Below are positions 17,146 to 26,725 of a stretch of 64,000 bases of DNA, piece after piece (positions within the stretch are counted from its first letter, which is position 1; each line of letters starts with the position of its first letter). Source of the stretch: Flavobacterium aciduliphilum. GTDB lineage: Bacteria > Bacteroidota > Bacteroidia > Flavobacteriales > Flavobacteriaceae. The translations under genes were made by a program, and so were the position numbers. Where the stretch lies: the NCBI RefSeq assembly GCF_003268855.1, contig NZ_QLSZ01000001.1, positions 259,369 through 323,368 of the forward strand, in the 5' to 3' direction. The notes below the pieces were generated by a model, which saw only the letters and a list, made by a program, of their open reading frames with translations, had not been told where the DNA came from and ran no database searches.

Positions 17146-18699
17146 ATGTCAATGTATCAATGGATTTTGTTTTTCCTAATAGTTCAAGTCATTCACTTTT
17201 TAGGAACATGGAAATTATATGTAAAAGCAGGTAGAAAAGCATGGGAAGCTGCTGTACCTGTGTATAATTCGATTGTATTAATGAAAATCATCAATCGTCC
17301 TACTTGGTGGACTTTGTTGCTTTTTATTCCTATCATCAACTTAATCATGTTTCCTGTAATTTGGGTGGAAACCTTACGTAGTTTTGGAAAAAAATCTACA
17401 AACGACACGCTACTAGGAATTTTTAGTTGTGGTCTTTATTTGTACTATATTAATTATACACAAGAGGTGACTCACGAACCTGAAAGAAGTACAAAAGCAA
17501 CAACCAAAACAGGGGATACCATTAGTTCATTACTTTTTGCGGTGATTGTGGCAACTTTTGTACACACCTACTTTATTCAACCGTTTACCATTCCAACATC
17601 GTCGTTAGAAAAATCATTGCTTATTGGTGATTTCCTTTTTGTGAGTAAATTCAATTATGGTGCGCGTACGCCAATGACAACCGTTGCGGCGCCTATGGTG
17701 CACGATACTTTGCCTCTTATCAAGACAAAGTCGTATCTAAAATGGCCGCAATTGCCTTATTTTAGATTACCTGGTTTTGAAAAAATCAAAAAGAATGACA
17801 TTGTAGTATTCAACTGGCCAGGGGATACAGTGGTAAAGTTTTTCGACAAAAAAGGACCACGTGTAGATAAACCAATTGATAAAAAATCAAATTATGTAAA
17901 GCGTTGTGTGGGAACTCCTGGCGATTCCCTTCAAATTAAAGATGGAGAAATATTCGTTAATGGAAATAAGTTAATTTTACCAGAACGAGCTAAACCTCAG
18001 TATTCGTATATTGCAATTTGGGACAAAAAAACACCTATTGATGTCGATGGTTTATTACAAAATTTAAAAATTACACAGGCTGACGCTCCTTTTCCATTAA
18101 ATGCCAATAGAGATTCTATTTATTTCCCAGCGGTAACGGCAGAAAGTGCAGCAAAACTAAAACAAGTTTCAGGTCTAACGGTATCCCGTTTTGTTAATAA
18201 GAAACCTGACTTAGCTGTTTTCCCTCATTGCAAACCATGGAATATCGATAATTACGGTCCAATTTATATTCCTGAAGAAGGTAAAAAAGTAGCTTTAAAT
18301 TCGGTATCTTTACCCTTATACAAGAGAATCATCACTGAATATGAAGGCAATACATTAGAAGTAAAAGAGGGCGTTATATACATCAATGGTAAAAAAGCAG
18401 ATTCATACACTTTTAAACAAAACTACTATTGGATGATGGGAGACAACCGCCATCGATCTGAAGATAGTAGATATTGGGGATTTGTTCCTGAAAATCACAT
18501 TGTAGGAAAACCAGTATTTATTTGGATGAGTTGGGATAGTGACGGAAAAGGCATCCTTAATAAAATTCGCTGGGAACGTCTGTTTACTACAGTAAATGGT
18601 GAAGGACAACCTCAATCATATTTTAAATTTTTCCTCATCTTTTTAGCATTATACTTTGTGGGAGAACATTTTTGGAAAAAACGTAAAAACAAATTGTAA
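17146..18699 (+). CDS. lepB: Signal peptidase I
   Basis: Inner-membrane serine protease that removes signal peptides from exported proteins; 517 residues, the long form usual in Bacteroidota. The N-terminus has two or three membrane segments (about residues 5-22, 55-75, 120-142). The catalytic Ser153 lies in 'IPTSSLEKSLLIGD' and the general-base Lys252 in 'NYVKRCVGTPGDS'. The C-terminal 'YYWMMGDNRHRSEDSRYWG' is family box E. A final hydrophobic segment (about 490-507) is also typical of the group. It lies upstream of wbqC-like with 25 bases between. Confidence 0.95.
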   Translation: MSMYQWILFFLIVQVIHFLGTWKLYVKAGRKAWEAAVPVYNSIVLMKIINRPTWWTLLLFIPIINLIMFPVIWVETLRSFGKKSTNDTLLGIFSCGLYLYYINYTQEVTHEPERSTKATTKTGDTISSLLFAVIVATFVHTYFIQPFTIPTSSLEKSLLIGDFLFVSKFNYGARTPMTTVAAPMVHDTLPLIKTKSYLKWPQLPYFRLPGFEKIKKNDIVVFNWPGDTVVKFFDKKGPRVDKPIDKKSNYVKRCVGTPGDSLQIKDGEIFVNGNKLILPERAKPQYSYIAIWDKKTPIDVDGLLQNLKITQADAPFPLNANRDSIYFPAVTAESAAKLKQVSGLTVSRFVNKKPDLAVFPHCKPWNIDNYGPIYIPEEGKKVALNSVSLPLYKRIITEYEGNTLEVKEGVIYINGKKADSYTFKQNYYWMMGDNRHRSEDSRYWGFVPENHIVGKPVFIWMSWDSDGKGILNKIRWERLFTTVNGEGQPQSYFKFFLIFLALYFVGEHFWKKRKNKL

Positions 18700-18724
18700 T
18701 TGACCCTTTTACACTGACAAATTC

Positions 18725-19339
18725 ATGAATCCCGTTTTACTATATCCTACTTATTTTGGTTCCATTAGTCATTTTGTGGCGATGGCTCAAGCAGACCGAA
18801 TTGTTCTTGAGGTAGAAGATCATTTTCAAAAACAAACCAACCGAAACAGGATGTATATATACAGTCCGAATGGGATTCAACTGCTTAATGTGCCTGTAAA
18901 ACACAGCGCAAAAAACCATCAAAAAACAAAAGAAGTACGCATTGAAAATGATTTTGGTTGGCAAAAACAGCATTTCAAATCGTTGGACGCTGCCTATAGA
19001 AGCTCCCCTTTTTTTGAATATTTTGAAGATGACATTCGGGTAATTTTTGAGAAACACTACACCTATTTAATGGACTTGAATTTGGATACGTTAGATTTGG
19101 TAAGCCGTTGTTTACGTATGCCTTTAGACTATACTAAAACCATTGAATACTTCCATGAACCCGAAGGAGTAATCGATTTGAGACCTTTAGCTAATGGCAA
19201 AAAAGATACAACCCTAGTGACACCCTACACACAAGTTTTCGAACAAAAACATGGTTTTTTGAATAATTTAAGCATCCTAGATGTGCTCTTTAACGAAGGA
19301 AAATTTGCCTTAGATTATCTGAAATCTCAAGTATTATAA
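18725..19339 (+). CDS. WbqC family protein
   Basis: A 204-residue protein of the WbqC family: 'LLYPTYFGSISHFVAMAQADRIVLE' (in parts) at the N-terminus, 'QTNRNRMYI', and 'DFGWQKQHFKSLDAAYRSSPFFEYF'. WbqC-like proteins are associated with O-antigen or amino-sugar modification in some bacteria, but in Flavobacteriia the gene commonly follows lepB and has no proven role. It is convergent with the EEP-family gene, with only 9 bases between stop codons. Confidence 0.85.
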   Translation: MNPVLLYPTYFGSISHFVAMAQADRIVLEVEDHFQKQTNRNRMYIYSPNGIQLLNVPVKHSAKNHQKTKEVRIENDFGWQKQHFKSLDAAYRSSPFFEYFEDDIRVIFEKHYTYLMDLNLDTLDLVSRCLRMPLDYTKTIEYFHEPEGVIDLRPLANGKKDTTLVTPYTQVFEQKHGFLNNLSILDVLFNEGKFALDYLKSQVL

Positions 19340-19348
19340 ACCAAAAAA

Positions 19349-20395
19349 CTAGTCGAGAGCCAATCGGGCAAGAATTGGATAGTGATCTGAGTTTTTAAAT
19401 TCGGGAAAGTTTTGAAAACTCTTTACTTTCATTTTTCTATCAGCAAAAATATAGTCGATACGTGCTGGATAGTATTTAAAATTGTAAGTTTGTCCAAAGC
19501 CATTTCCAGCTTCTTCGAAACAATCATTTAGATTCCCTTTAATATTTCGGTATACATAAGAAAAAGCACTATTATTCATATCGCCACAAATAATCATGGG
19601 GTAATGGCATTCTTTTTTATGTTTCACTAAAATTTCGGCTTGTCGTTGTTGTTTTTTGAAGGCTTTAGAAATTCGTCTCACTAAAAGCTGTGATTTCTGT
19701 TTGCTAATAGAATCCACATTCTCCTCAATCTCCGTAACATCGGGTGATATTTTTATGGATTGCAAGTGCATATTGTACACACGAATGGTATCTTTTCCTT
19801 TGCGAATATCAGCAAAAACAATTAAATTATCCGATTCTGGGAAGTTGATATTTCCTTGATTCACAATAGGATATTTAGACATAATTGCTTGTCCCGTTTT
19901 AATCTTTTTGCCTTGCATAAAAATAAATTTATGCTTGTACACGCGAAGGTCGACTTTGGCGGTTTCTGAATATTCTTGAATGCATAGAATATCAGGATTG
20001 ATATCGTCTATAAACTTTTTAATATCACTTCCAACATGCTCTCTCGGAATCCACTGAAACAAATTGAACAAACGCACGTTGTAACTCATTACAAGAAAAT
20101 CTTTTTCTAATACAGGCTGTTCATTTGAAGAAAATTTATAAAACGTGTTGATAAAGGTAATTCCAATAGTAAGAACCATACCCGACAAAATCATTTGTCT
20201 TTTAACTTGAAACAACCAATACAGAAAAAAACAGGCATTAAGAATAAGGAACAAGGGTAAAACAAGTGTTAATACCGATAAAAAAGGAAAAAAATTAGGT
20301 GCTAGAAAAGGTAAAACATACGCCAAGACAGTCAATACAGTAAGGACTATATTGAAAAAAAACATTACTTTATTGAAGGTAGACAGTTTTTTCAT
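19349..20395 (-). CDS. Membrane-anchored endonuclease/exonuclease/phosphatase family protein
   Basis: A 348-residue protein with three N-terminal membrane segments (about residues 9-30, 36-60, 65-86) and a C-terminal EEP fold: 'FLVMSYNVRLFNLF', the metal-binding Glu in 'CIQEYSE', 'ICGDMNNS' and the terminal 'NSDHYPILARL' with the catalytic Asp-His. Possible substrates are phosphodiesters in nucleic acids or lipids; nothing decides between them. It is the last gene of a minus-strand run with the two rhomboids and mutL. Confidence 0.85.
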   Translation of the reverse strand: MKKLSTFNKVMFFFNIVLTVLTVLAYVLPFLAPNFFPFLSVLTLVLPLFLILNACFFLYWLFQVKRQMILSGMVLTIGITFINTFYKFSSNEQPVLEKDFLVMSYNVRLFNLFQWIPREHVGSDIKKFIDDINPDILCIQEYSETAKVDLRVYKHKFIFMQGKKIKTGQAIMSKYPIVNQGNINFPESDNLIVFADIRKGKDTIRVYNMHLQSIKISPDVTEIEENVDSISKQKSQLLVRRISKAFKKQQRQAEILVKHKKECHYPMIICGDMNNSAFSYVYRNIKGNLNDCFEEAGNGFGQTYNFKYYPARIDYIFADRKMKVKSFQNFPEFKNSDHYPILARLALD

Positions 20396-20445
20396 AATTC
20401 TTGTCTCAACTCAAGTTTTGGCGATACTCATAATGCCATATAGGT

Positions 20446-21309
20446 TTATTTTCCCGATTTAAATAGAAATTCTTTTTCTTCTGTTGTGAGGCTATCGTAG
20501 CCTGATTTACTTATTTTATCAAGAATTTCATCTACTTGTTGTTGTTGCTTATCTTTGAGTATAATAGAACTTTTTGGAGTTGTATTAGGCTTTTTATAAT
20601 TTACATGAACGCTTTTAAAAGGGGTTTTCTTTTTAGGCTGAAACAAAGTAACAAAAAAATCCATCACTTTTGAAATCCAAATACTTAAATCGGTTCCATT
20701 TTGAAGCAATTTAATATAGAAAAATCCAAAAAAAGCGCCACCAAAATGAGCAATATGCCCGCCTGTGTTGTCTACTCCAATCTGCAAAAGAAAAAGCAAC
20801 AATATCACCCCCGTTACATGCCATAATTTTACCGCTCCAAACAAAAACAAACGAACTCCCATCAACGGTTGGTAGGTTGTCGTGGCAACCAAAACCCCCA
20901 TAATGGCCCCTGAAGCTCCAACAAGATTGCTTTCTATTCCCATAAAATAGGATACTCCTACAAAACATAACCCCGCAAAAATGCCACTGAGAATATACAA
21001 GCCTACTAATTGCTTTTGTGTAAAAAACGTTAAAAACAAGCGACTTGCAAATTGAAGCATCATCATGTTAAAAAACAAATGCCAAAATCCCGCATGAAGA
21101 AACGAATAGGTCACCAACGTATAGGGAAAATAAAGCACCTGATGCCAATTGGAAGTTAAAGCGATCCAAGTGGGATAATCAAAGACATACTCATTAAAAT
21201 GGAAAAACAAAGGAATAGAAATAAGAAAAGCCCCTACATTCCAATAGATGATTTTATTGGCCATTCCACCCGTTTTATATTGCCACTTAATATCGTCTAA
21301 AATAGTCAT
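20446..21309 (-). CDS. Rhomboid-family intramembrane serine protease with C-terminal extension
   Basis: A 287-residue polytopic membrane protein. The catalytic Ser is in 'LVGASGAIMGV' and the catalytic His in 'GGHIAHFGGAFFGF'; 'FLHAGFWHLFFNMMML' is the conserved helix-2 region. The last ~85 residues form a charged cytoplasmic tail. The start is 15 bases downstream of the previous rhomboid's stop. Tandem rhomboids downstream of mutL are a recurrent arrangement in Flavobacteriia (from general knowledge). Substrates unknown. Confidence 0.9.
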   Translation of the reverse strand: MTILDDIKWQYKTGGMANKIIYWNVGAFLISIPLFFHFNEYVFDYPTWIALTSNWHQVLYFPYTLVTYSFLHAGFWHLFFNMMMLQFASRLFLTFFTQKQLVGLYILSGIFAGLCFVGVSYFMGIESNLVGASGAIMGVLVATTTYQPLMGVRLFLFGAVKLWHVTGVILLLFLLQIGVDNTGGHIAHFGGAFFGFFYIKLLQNGTDLSIWISKVMDFFVTLFQPKKKTPFKSVHVNYKKPNTTPKSSIILKDKQQQQVDEILDKISKSGYDSLTTEEKEFLFKSGK

Positions 21310-21324
21310 AGTAGAAATAATAAA

Positions 21325-22086
21325 TTAGTTCCAACGGTTATGATTAAACTGATTCTTCTTCCAATACCACATCATAATAAATCCGGTGATAGCACCTCCG
21401 ATATGAGCAAAATGAGCAATTCCAGTACTTCCAGCACCAAAAATGGATTGTCCTTTTAATCCGAGAAACAAGTCTACGGCCAACAAACCCGGTACAAAAT
21501 ATTTTGCTTTAATTGGAATGGGAATAAACATAATACCCAACTCTGCATTGGGAAACATAAAGGCAAATGCCACTAATAAACCATAAATGGCTCCTGAAGC
21601 TCCTAAAGTTTGAGAATTATATGCTTGATACATGTCTCCTAAATCTGAAATTGAAATAAAATTTAGGATATTAGAATTATATCTTCCTTCATTTAAAAAA
21701 ACAGTAATATCATTCTGTGATGCATTTGCTTCATTTAACAATTCTAAAGCATGATGAAATTGATAATAATGGATTCCTTGGTTTAATAAAAAAGCACCTA
21801 CTCCACAAGAAATATAGAAAAATAAAAACTTGGTACCTCCCCAAAAATGTTCTAAGGCGCTTCCAAAAGAATACAATGCAAACATATTAAAGAAAATATG
21901 TGTAAAATTTGGTAATGGTGCATGCATAAACATGCTAGTCAAAGGTTGCCAAGCTCTAAAATTTGAATTTTCAAAATAAAACTCTGAAAACAAAGGATAG
22001 GCTCTAACACTTGGAAACTGCGATCCAATGTAAAAAATGATATTTAATATCAAGAGTTGTTTTACAACAGGGGTGATTCTCATCAT
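21325..22086 (-). CDS. Rhomboid-family intramembrane serine protease
   Basis: A 253-residue rhomboid. The catalytic Ser lies in 'LGASGAIYGL' and the His in 'IAHFAHIGGAITGF'; 'FMHAPLPNFTHIFFNMFALYSFG' supplies the conserved HxxxN region. A ~45-residue insertion between early helices (around 'HHALELLNEANASQND') differs from its downstream paralogue. Its ATG overlaps the mutL stop by 4 bases, so translation is coupled. Confidence 0.92.
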   Translation of the reverse strand: MMRITPVVKQLLILNIIFYIGSQFPSVRAYPLFSEFYFENSNFRAWQPLTSMFMHAPLPNFTHIFFNMFALYSFGSALEHFWGGTKFLFFYISCGVGAFLLNQGIHYYQFHHALELLNEANASQNDITVFLNEGRYNSNILNFISISDLGDMYQAYNSQTLGASGAIYGLLVAFAFMFPNAELGIMFIPIPIKAKYFVPGLLAVDLFLGLKGQSIFGAGSTGIAHFAHIGGAITGFIMMWYWKKNQFNHNRWN

Positions 22087-23933
22087 AGGGCAAATTTTTT
22101 ATCGATATCTTCCACACGCATGGTGATGAAAGTGTTTTTTTGAAAAGGTGTTGTATTAGGTTCTTTACAAGCAAAAAGATTGTTTACTATATTTTCTTGG
22201 TCTTTTTCGGAAAGATAAACTCCATTTTTTACAGCTAAACTCTTAGCCATCGATTTGGCTATTGAGTCATTCAAACTAAAACTATTTTCTGGAATGCCTT
22301 CCGACAAATCGCGCATCAATTGTTCTAATAAGGGTGGAATTTCAGACTCAGAAGTGTGTGCCGGAATCCCTGAAATGTGAACTGCATCTGACTCAAATCC
22401 TTCAAAAATAAAACCAATGCTATGCAGTACCGCTTGTAATTCTGCTAATAGATGAATTTCATTTCTCGTAAAAAATAAATGTAAAGGAAACAACAATTGC
22501 TGACTCGATGCGTGTTGGACAGTCATGTTTTTCAAAAACTGCTCATACAAAATACGTTCATGCGCTCGATTTTGGTCTATAATCACCATACCCGATTTTA
22601 TAGGGCTTACAATATATTTTTTTTGAATTTGATAGGTTTTGGTTACCGATTGTTCCGTAGGTTCATCCTCAAATAATGAAGCTGTGACTTCTTCATTTTC
22701 AACTTCAAAAGGCGCAATATCAAAAGCCTCTTGCTTCAAACCAACATATAAACTTTCCCAACTAGAAGCACTCTCTGTTTTGGGGTAATGGTTTTTTGTA
22801 CTGCCACTTCGTTCTTTTTTCTCGTCAGAAAACGGATTGTATGAACGATCTACTTGAATCGTAGGGTATTCAGCTGCTTTGTTTTGGAATGCATAAGGAG
22901 TATCTAAATTCGGATCCCGATCAAAATCCAATACCGGAGCCACATTAAATTGTCCCAAACTATGCTTAATGGTAGCGCGTAAAATTGCATATAACGCCTG
23001 TTCATCATCAAACTTAATTTCTGTTTTAGTAGGATGAATATTGATATCAATCGTGTGGGGTGGCACTTGCAAATAGATAAAATAACTGGGTTGTGACCCT
23101 GCCGGCAATAGCCCTTCATAGGCGCTCATCACAGCATGATGTAAATACCCACTTTTTATATATCGATCATTTACAAAGAAAAACTGTTCTCCTTTATTTT
23201 TTTTAGCAAATTCAGGTTTACCCACAAATCCTTGGATTGATAGAATATCTGTTTCTTCCTGAATAGGTACTAACTTTTCGTTGGTTTTTCCCGAAAAAAT
23301 ATTCACAATTCGTTGTCTCACATTTGAATTGGGCAAATTGAATGCTTCACTCCCATTGTGATACATGGTAAAATAAATATTTGGATGAGCTAATGCCACG
23401 CGTTGGAATTCATCTATAACATGTCGTAATTCAACCGTATCTGATTTTAAGAAATTACGTCGTGCTGGAATATTGTAAAATAGATTTTTAACTGAAAACG
23501 ATGTTCCTTTTGGAAGTACTGCGGGTTCTTGCGATACAAATTTACTTCCTTCGATAACGATATGATTTCCGAGTTCCTCTTGCTCTTGACGCGTTTTCAT
23601 TTCGACATGAGCAATAGCGGCAATGGAAGCCAATGCCTCTCCCCTAAATCCTTTAGTATGGAGTGAAAACAAATCTTCTGCTTGACGAATTTTAGAAGTA
23701 GCATGACGCTCAAAACACAAACGTGCATCAGTGACATTCATGCCAATGCCGTTATCAATGACTTGAACTAAAGATTTTCCAGCATCTTTGAGTACTAATT
23801 TTATATCAGTTGCCTTTGCATCTACCGCATTCTCTAGCAACTCTTTTACTACCGAAGCTGGACGTTGTACTACTTCACCAGCGGCTATTTGGTTGGCTAC
23901 ATGATCAGGAAGTAATTGAATGATGCTAGACAT
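22083..23933 (-). CDS. mutL: DNA mismatch repair protein MutL
   Basis: A 616-residue MutL. The N-terminal GHKL ATPase has 'LLENAVDAKATDIKL', 'DNGIGM', 'TKGFRGEALASIAA' and the 'PARRNFLKS' linker; the C-terminal dimerisation domain follows a variable linker at about residues 335-430. At the place of the DQHA(x)2E endonuclease metal motif the sequence is DQNRAHER (residues 453-460), with Asn for His. The ATG at 23933 ('MSSIIQLLPDHVANQIAAGE') is chosen because the only longer frame (to 23999) would include the -7 element at 23988-23995. It heads the mutL-rhomboid-rhomboid run. Confidence 0.95.
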   Translation of the reverse strand: MSSIIQLLPDHVANQIAAGEVVQRPASVVKELLENAVDAKATDIKLVLKDAGKSLVQVIDNGIGMNVTDARLCFERHATSKIRQAEDLFSLHTKGFRGEALASIAAIAHVEMKTRQEQEELGNHIVIEGSKFVSQEPAVLPKGTSFSVKNLFYNIPARRNFLKSDTVELRHVIDEFQRVALAHPNIYFTMYHNGSEAFNLPNSNVRQRIVNIFSGKTNEKLVPIQEETDILSIQGFVGKPEFAKKNKGEQFFFVNDRYIKSGYLHHAVMSAYEGLLPAGSQPSYFIYLQVPPHTIDINIHPTKTEIKFDDEQALYAILRATIKHSLGQFNVAPVLDFDRDPNLDTPYAFQNKAAEYPTIQVDRSYNPFSDEKKERSGSTKNHYPKTESASSWESLYVGLKQEAFDIAPFEVENEEVTASLFEDEPTEQSVTKTYQIQKKYIVSPIKSGMVIIDQNRAHERILYEQFLKNMTVQHASSQQLLFPLHLFFTRNEIHLLAELQAVLHSIGFIFEGFESDAVHISGIPAHTSESEIPPLLEQLMRDLSEGIPENSFSLNDSIAKSMAKSLAVKNGVYLSEKDQENIVNNLFACKEPNTTPFQKNTFITMRVEDIDKKFAL

Positions 23934-23987
23934 TTTTTTAGTTTTCAGTGTTCTATAATTAGTTTTCAGTAAGAATGGCATAAAAAC

Positions 23988-23995
23988 CAAAGATA
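23988..23995 (-). promoter_or_regulatory. TAnnTTTG -7 element upstream of mutL
   Basis: On the minus strand the sequence reads TATCTTTG, an exact -7 consensus, about 55 bases before the mutL ATG. The spacer between contains a twice-repeated AGTTTTCAGT word. Confidence 0.55.
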
Positions 23996-24083
23996 GCAAA
24001 ATTAAGGAAAATCTATTGGTTAATATAGTTAAGAAGTTCCTAAAAAAAGAAAACCTATTTAAAAAATAGGCTTTCGATGTTAG

Positions 24084-24584
24084 TTACTTTATAGGAGCCG
24101 TGGCACGCCTTAGCTCAGCCATCTTAATCGCAGCTATAGCAGCTTCAGTTCCTTTATTTCCGTGAACCCCTCCGCTTCTATCAATGGATTGTTGCTCGTT
24201 ATTATCTGTCAGCAGACAAAAAATTACAGGCACGTCGGTTTGCACATTTAAATCTTTTATTCCTTGAGTTACCCCTTCACAAACAAATTCGAAATGCATG
24301 GTTTCCCCTTTTATTACACATCCAATAGTTATGACAACATCTACTTCTTGGGTAACAATCATGCGTTGTGCTCCATACACCAATTCGAAACTACCAGGTA
24401 CATTCCATCGAATGATATGCTCCTGAATCGCACCACAATCCAATAATGCTGCTAGAGCACCCTTGTAAAGGCCTTCCGTAATGTGGTCATTCCACTCTGA
24501 AACAACAATCCCAAACCGAAAATCTTTCGCATTTGGGATTGTATTTTTATCGTAATTTGATAAATTTTTATTAGCTGTAGCCAT
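24084..24584 (-). CDS. ribH: 6,7-dimethyl-8-ribityllumazine synthase
   Basis: Riboflavin-pathway enzyme condensing 5-amino-6-ribitylaminouracil with dihydroxybutanone phosphate; 166 residues, forming an icosahedral or pentameric assembly. Characteristic motifs are 'GIVVSEWNDHITEGLYKGAL', 'VPGSFELVYGAQ', 'IGCVIKGETMHFEFVCEGV' with the catalytic His, and 'CLLTDNNEQQSIDRSGG'. It stands apart from other rib genes here, between mutL and the TPR-protein gene on the same strand, as is common in this group. Confidence 0.96.
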   Translation of the reverse strand: MATANKNLSNYDKNTIPNAKDFRFGIVVSEWNDHITEGLYKGALAALLDCGAIQEHIIRWNVPGSFELVYGAQRMIVTQEVDVVITIGCVIKGETMHFEFVCEGVTQGIKDLNVQTDVPVIFCLLTDNNEQQSIDRSGGVHGNKGTEAAIAAIKMAELRRATAPIK

Positions 24585-24651
24585 TTTATTTGTTTGCAGT
24601 CTCAGTCCCAGTTAACATAGTTATTGAAAACGAAACACTGATGAATACTGA

Positions 24652-25446
24652 TTATTGCGCCATTCCAATCAAAGCATCAATATTTTGAGCTTCTGGTGTA
24701 GCATCGTATTTCTCTTTGATTTCAGTAAAATATTTTAAAGCTTCTGCTTTATTGCCTAACAATAATGCAGTTTGTCCAGCTTTAAACAAATATCTAGGTG
24801 TAGTAAACTCATTTGTTGTTTGGTGTGCCGCTTTCTCATACATTTCTAACGCCTTTTTGGCATCATTTTTTTGTGCATAAGCATCTCCAATGGCACCAAT
24901 GGCAATAGAACCCAAGAACGCATCTTTTGAAGAAAACTTTTCTAAATATGAAATTGCATCGTCATACTTTTTTAAATTTAAAGAAGCAATCCCTGCATAA
25001 TAGTTAGCTATATTTCCAGAATCAGTCCCAGAGAATTGTTCTGCAATACCAGGAGCACCTTGTTTCCCCTCAGCACCTTTTAATACAAGCGTATACAAAG
25101 AGTCTTGTTTTTTTGCATCAGTTGCATCAGTTGCCAATTGGAAATTGTTTTGAGTCACAAATAAATCTGTTGTAGCATCCTCCTCTTTGGGTTCTACAAT
25201 AAATTTTTGGAATGATAAATATCCAAGAGTTACAAAAGCTGCCGCTGCAATTACACCAATAATATATTTTTGATTGCGTGCTACCCATTCTTCGGTTTTT
25301 GATGCCGTTTCGTCTAAAGCGTCAAAGGCTTTAGCTGTAGTACTATCTTTTGTATCGATTTCTGGTGTTTCTTCGATAAAAGTATTTTCTACTTTTTCTT
25401 CTTTTGGTTTCGGAGCTTTATAACCTCTTTTATTGAAAGTTGCCAT
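24652..25446 (-). CDS. Membrane-anchored tetratricopeptide repeat protein (YfgM-like)
   Basis: A 264-residue protein: a charged cytoplasmic N-terminus (1-60), one transmembrane segment 'YIIGVIAAAAFVTLGYLSF' at about residues 65-84, then an extracytoplasmic TPR domain with repeats such as 'ANYYAGIASLNLKKYDDAISYLEKF' (in parts) and 'IGDAYAQKNDAKKALEMYEKA'. The architecture resembles YfgM, a periplasmic chaperone-associated protein, but function is inferred. It lies upstream of ribH on the same strand, divergent from recF. Confidence 0.85.
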   Translation of the reverse strand: MATFNKRGYKAPKPKEEKVENTFIEETPEIDTKDSTTAKAFDALDETASKTEEWVARNQKYIIGVIAAAAFVTLGYLSFQKFIVEPKEEDATTDLFVTQNNFQLATDATDAKKQDSLYTLVLKGAEGKQGAPGIAEQFSGTDSGNIANYYAGIASLNLKKYDDAISYLEKFSSKDAFLGSIAIGAIGDAYAQKNDAKKALEMYEKAAHQTTNEFTTPRYLFKAGQTALLLGNKAEALKYFTEIKEKYDATPEAQNIDALIGMAQ

Positions 25447-25467
25447 TTAAATTTAATTTAGTGTGCG

Positions 25468-25475
25468 CAAAAATA
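25468..25475 (-). promoter_or_regulatory. TAnnTTTG -7 element upstream of the TPR-protein gene
   Basis: The minus strand reads TATTTTTG, a consensus -7 element, 22 bases before the start at 25446. It lies in the 144-base divergent spacer shared with recF. Confidence 0.45.
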
Positions 25476-25590
25476 AAATTTTTATTCAAATTTAAAAGCG
25501 ATTTTTATCGATATTTTTCAATAATTTGCAGGCTTGAAAAAAAAGAGCTTCCAAAAAAGAGCTTACAGCACGTAAATCTAAGTCATTTCA

Positions 25591-26670
25591 ATGTTTTTAA
25601 AAAAATTATCTCTCTTCAATTATAAAAATATTTCGGAAGAAAATTTTGATTTTGATGCCAAAATCAATTGTTTCGTAGGAAAAAATGGTGTAGGCAAAAC
25701 AACGATTCTTGATGCTGTTTATCATTTGGCAAACGGGAAAAGTTATTTTAACCCCATTACACTACAAAACATAAAACATGGAGAGGATTTTTTTGTTTTA
25801 GATGGTCAATTCATATTAGAAGAACGAACGGAACAAATTATTGCGAGTTATAAAAAAGGACAAAAAAAAATCTTAAAACGCAATGGAAAAATTTACGATA
25901 AGTTTTCAGATCACATTGGCTTAATCCCTTTGGTGATTATTTCTCCTGCTGATAGTGATTTAATAATTGAAGGAAGTGAAACCCGTAGACGTTTTTTAGA
26001 TTCAGTACTCTCACAACTAGACTCCCAATACCTTCATGAATTAATCCAATATACCAAAGTATTGAGTCAACGCAATGCATTATTAAAATATTTTGCTTTG
26101 AATCACGTCTTTGATCACGACACCTTATTGATATATAATGACCAATTGAATACCTTAAGCCTTCCCCTTTTTGAGAAAAGAAAAAAATTCATTGAAGCCT
26201 TTATACCTATTTTTAATTTCTACCATCAAACGATTTCTGGGGCTGCTGAGGCAGTACAATTGATCTATGAAAGTCATTTGCATCAAAACTCGATGCACAC
26301 CCTCTTAGAACAACATTTAACTAAAGATCGAGCACTACAATACACATCCGTTGGGATTCATAAAGACGATTTATCTTTTGAAATTGATCAACATCCCATT
26401 AAAAAATTTGGTTCACAAGGTCAGCAAAAATCATTTTTAATTGCTCTGAAACTGGCCCAATTCGATTTTGTAAAAAAACAATCCGGCAAACTCCCTATAC
26501 TACTATTTGACGATATTTTTGATAAATTGGACGAAGATCGAGTGGGAAAAATTATTGAAATGGTAAATCAAGATACATTTGGACAATTATTTATTTCAGA
26601 TACTCATGCTGAGCGGACCGAAACCATTGTAAAAAGTACTTTACAAACTTATAAAATATTTAATTTGTGA
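25591..26670 (+). CDS. recF: DNA replication and repair protein RecF
   Basis: A 359-residue SMC-like ATPase that loads RecA at gaps with RecO and RecR. The Walker A motif GKNGVGKTT lies at about residues 30-38, the ABC-type signature region is '[15 protein letters not shown]', and Walker B is '[16 protein letters not shown]'. Normal length for the family. It is not linked to dnaA or dnaN in this window, as is usual in Bacteroidota. The ATG at 25591 begins '[14 protein letters not shown]', the canonical start. Confidence 0.96.
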   Translation: MFLKKLSLFNYKNISEENFDFDAKINCFVGKNGVGKTTILDAVYHLANGKSYFNPITLQNIKHGEDFFVLDGQFILEERTEQIIASYKKGQKKILKRNGKIYDKFSDHIGLIPLVIISPADSDLIIEGSETRRRFLDSVLSQLDSQYLHELIQYTKVLSQRNALLKYFALNHVFDHDTLLIYNDQLNTLSLPLFEKRKKFIEAFIPIFNFYHQTISGAAEAVQLIYESHLHQNSMHTLLEQHLTKDRALQYTSVGIHKDDLSFEIDQHPIKKFGSQGQQKSFLIALKLAQFDFVKKQSGKLPILLFDDIFDKLDEDRVGKIIEMVNQDTFGQLFISDTHAERTETIVKSTLQTYKIFNL

Positions 26671-26725
26671 TTTTTAGAATACAATTCATATATTTACCTT
26701 TTTAAACAACAATAACCCCAAAAAA

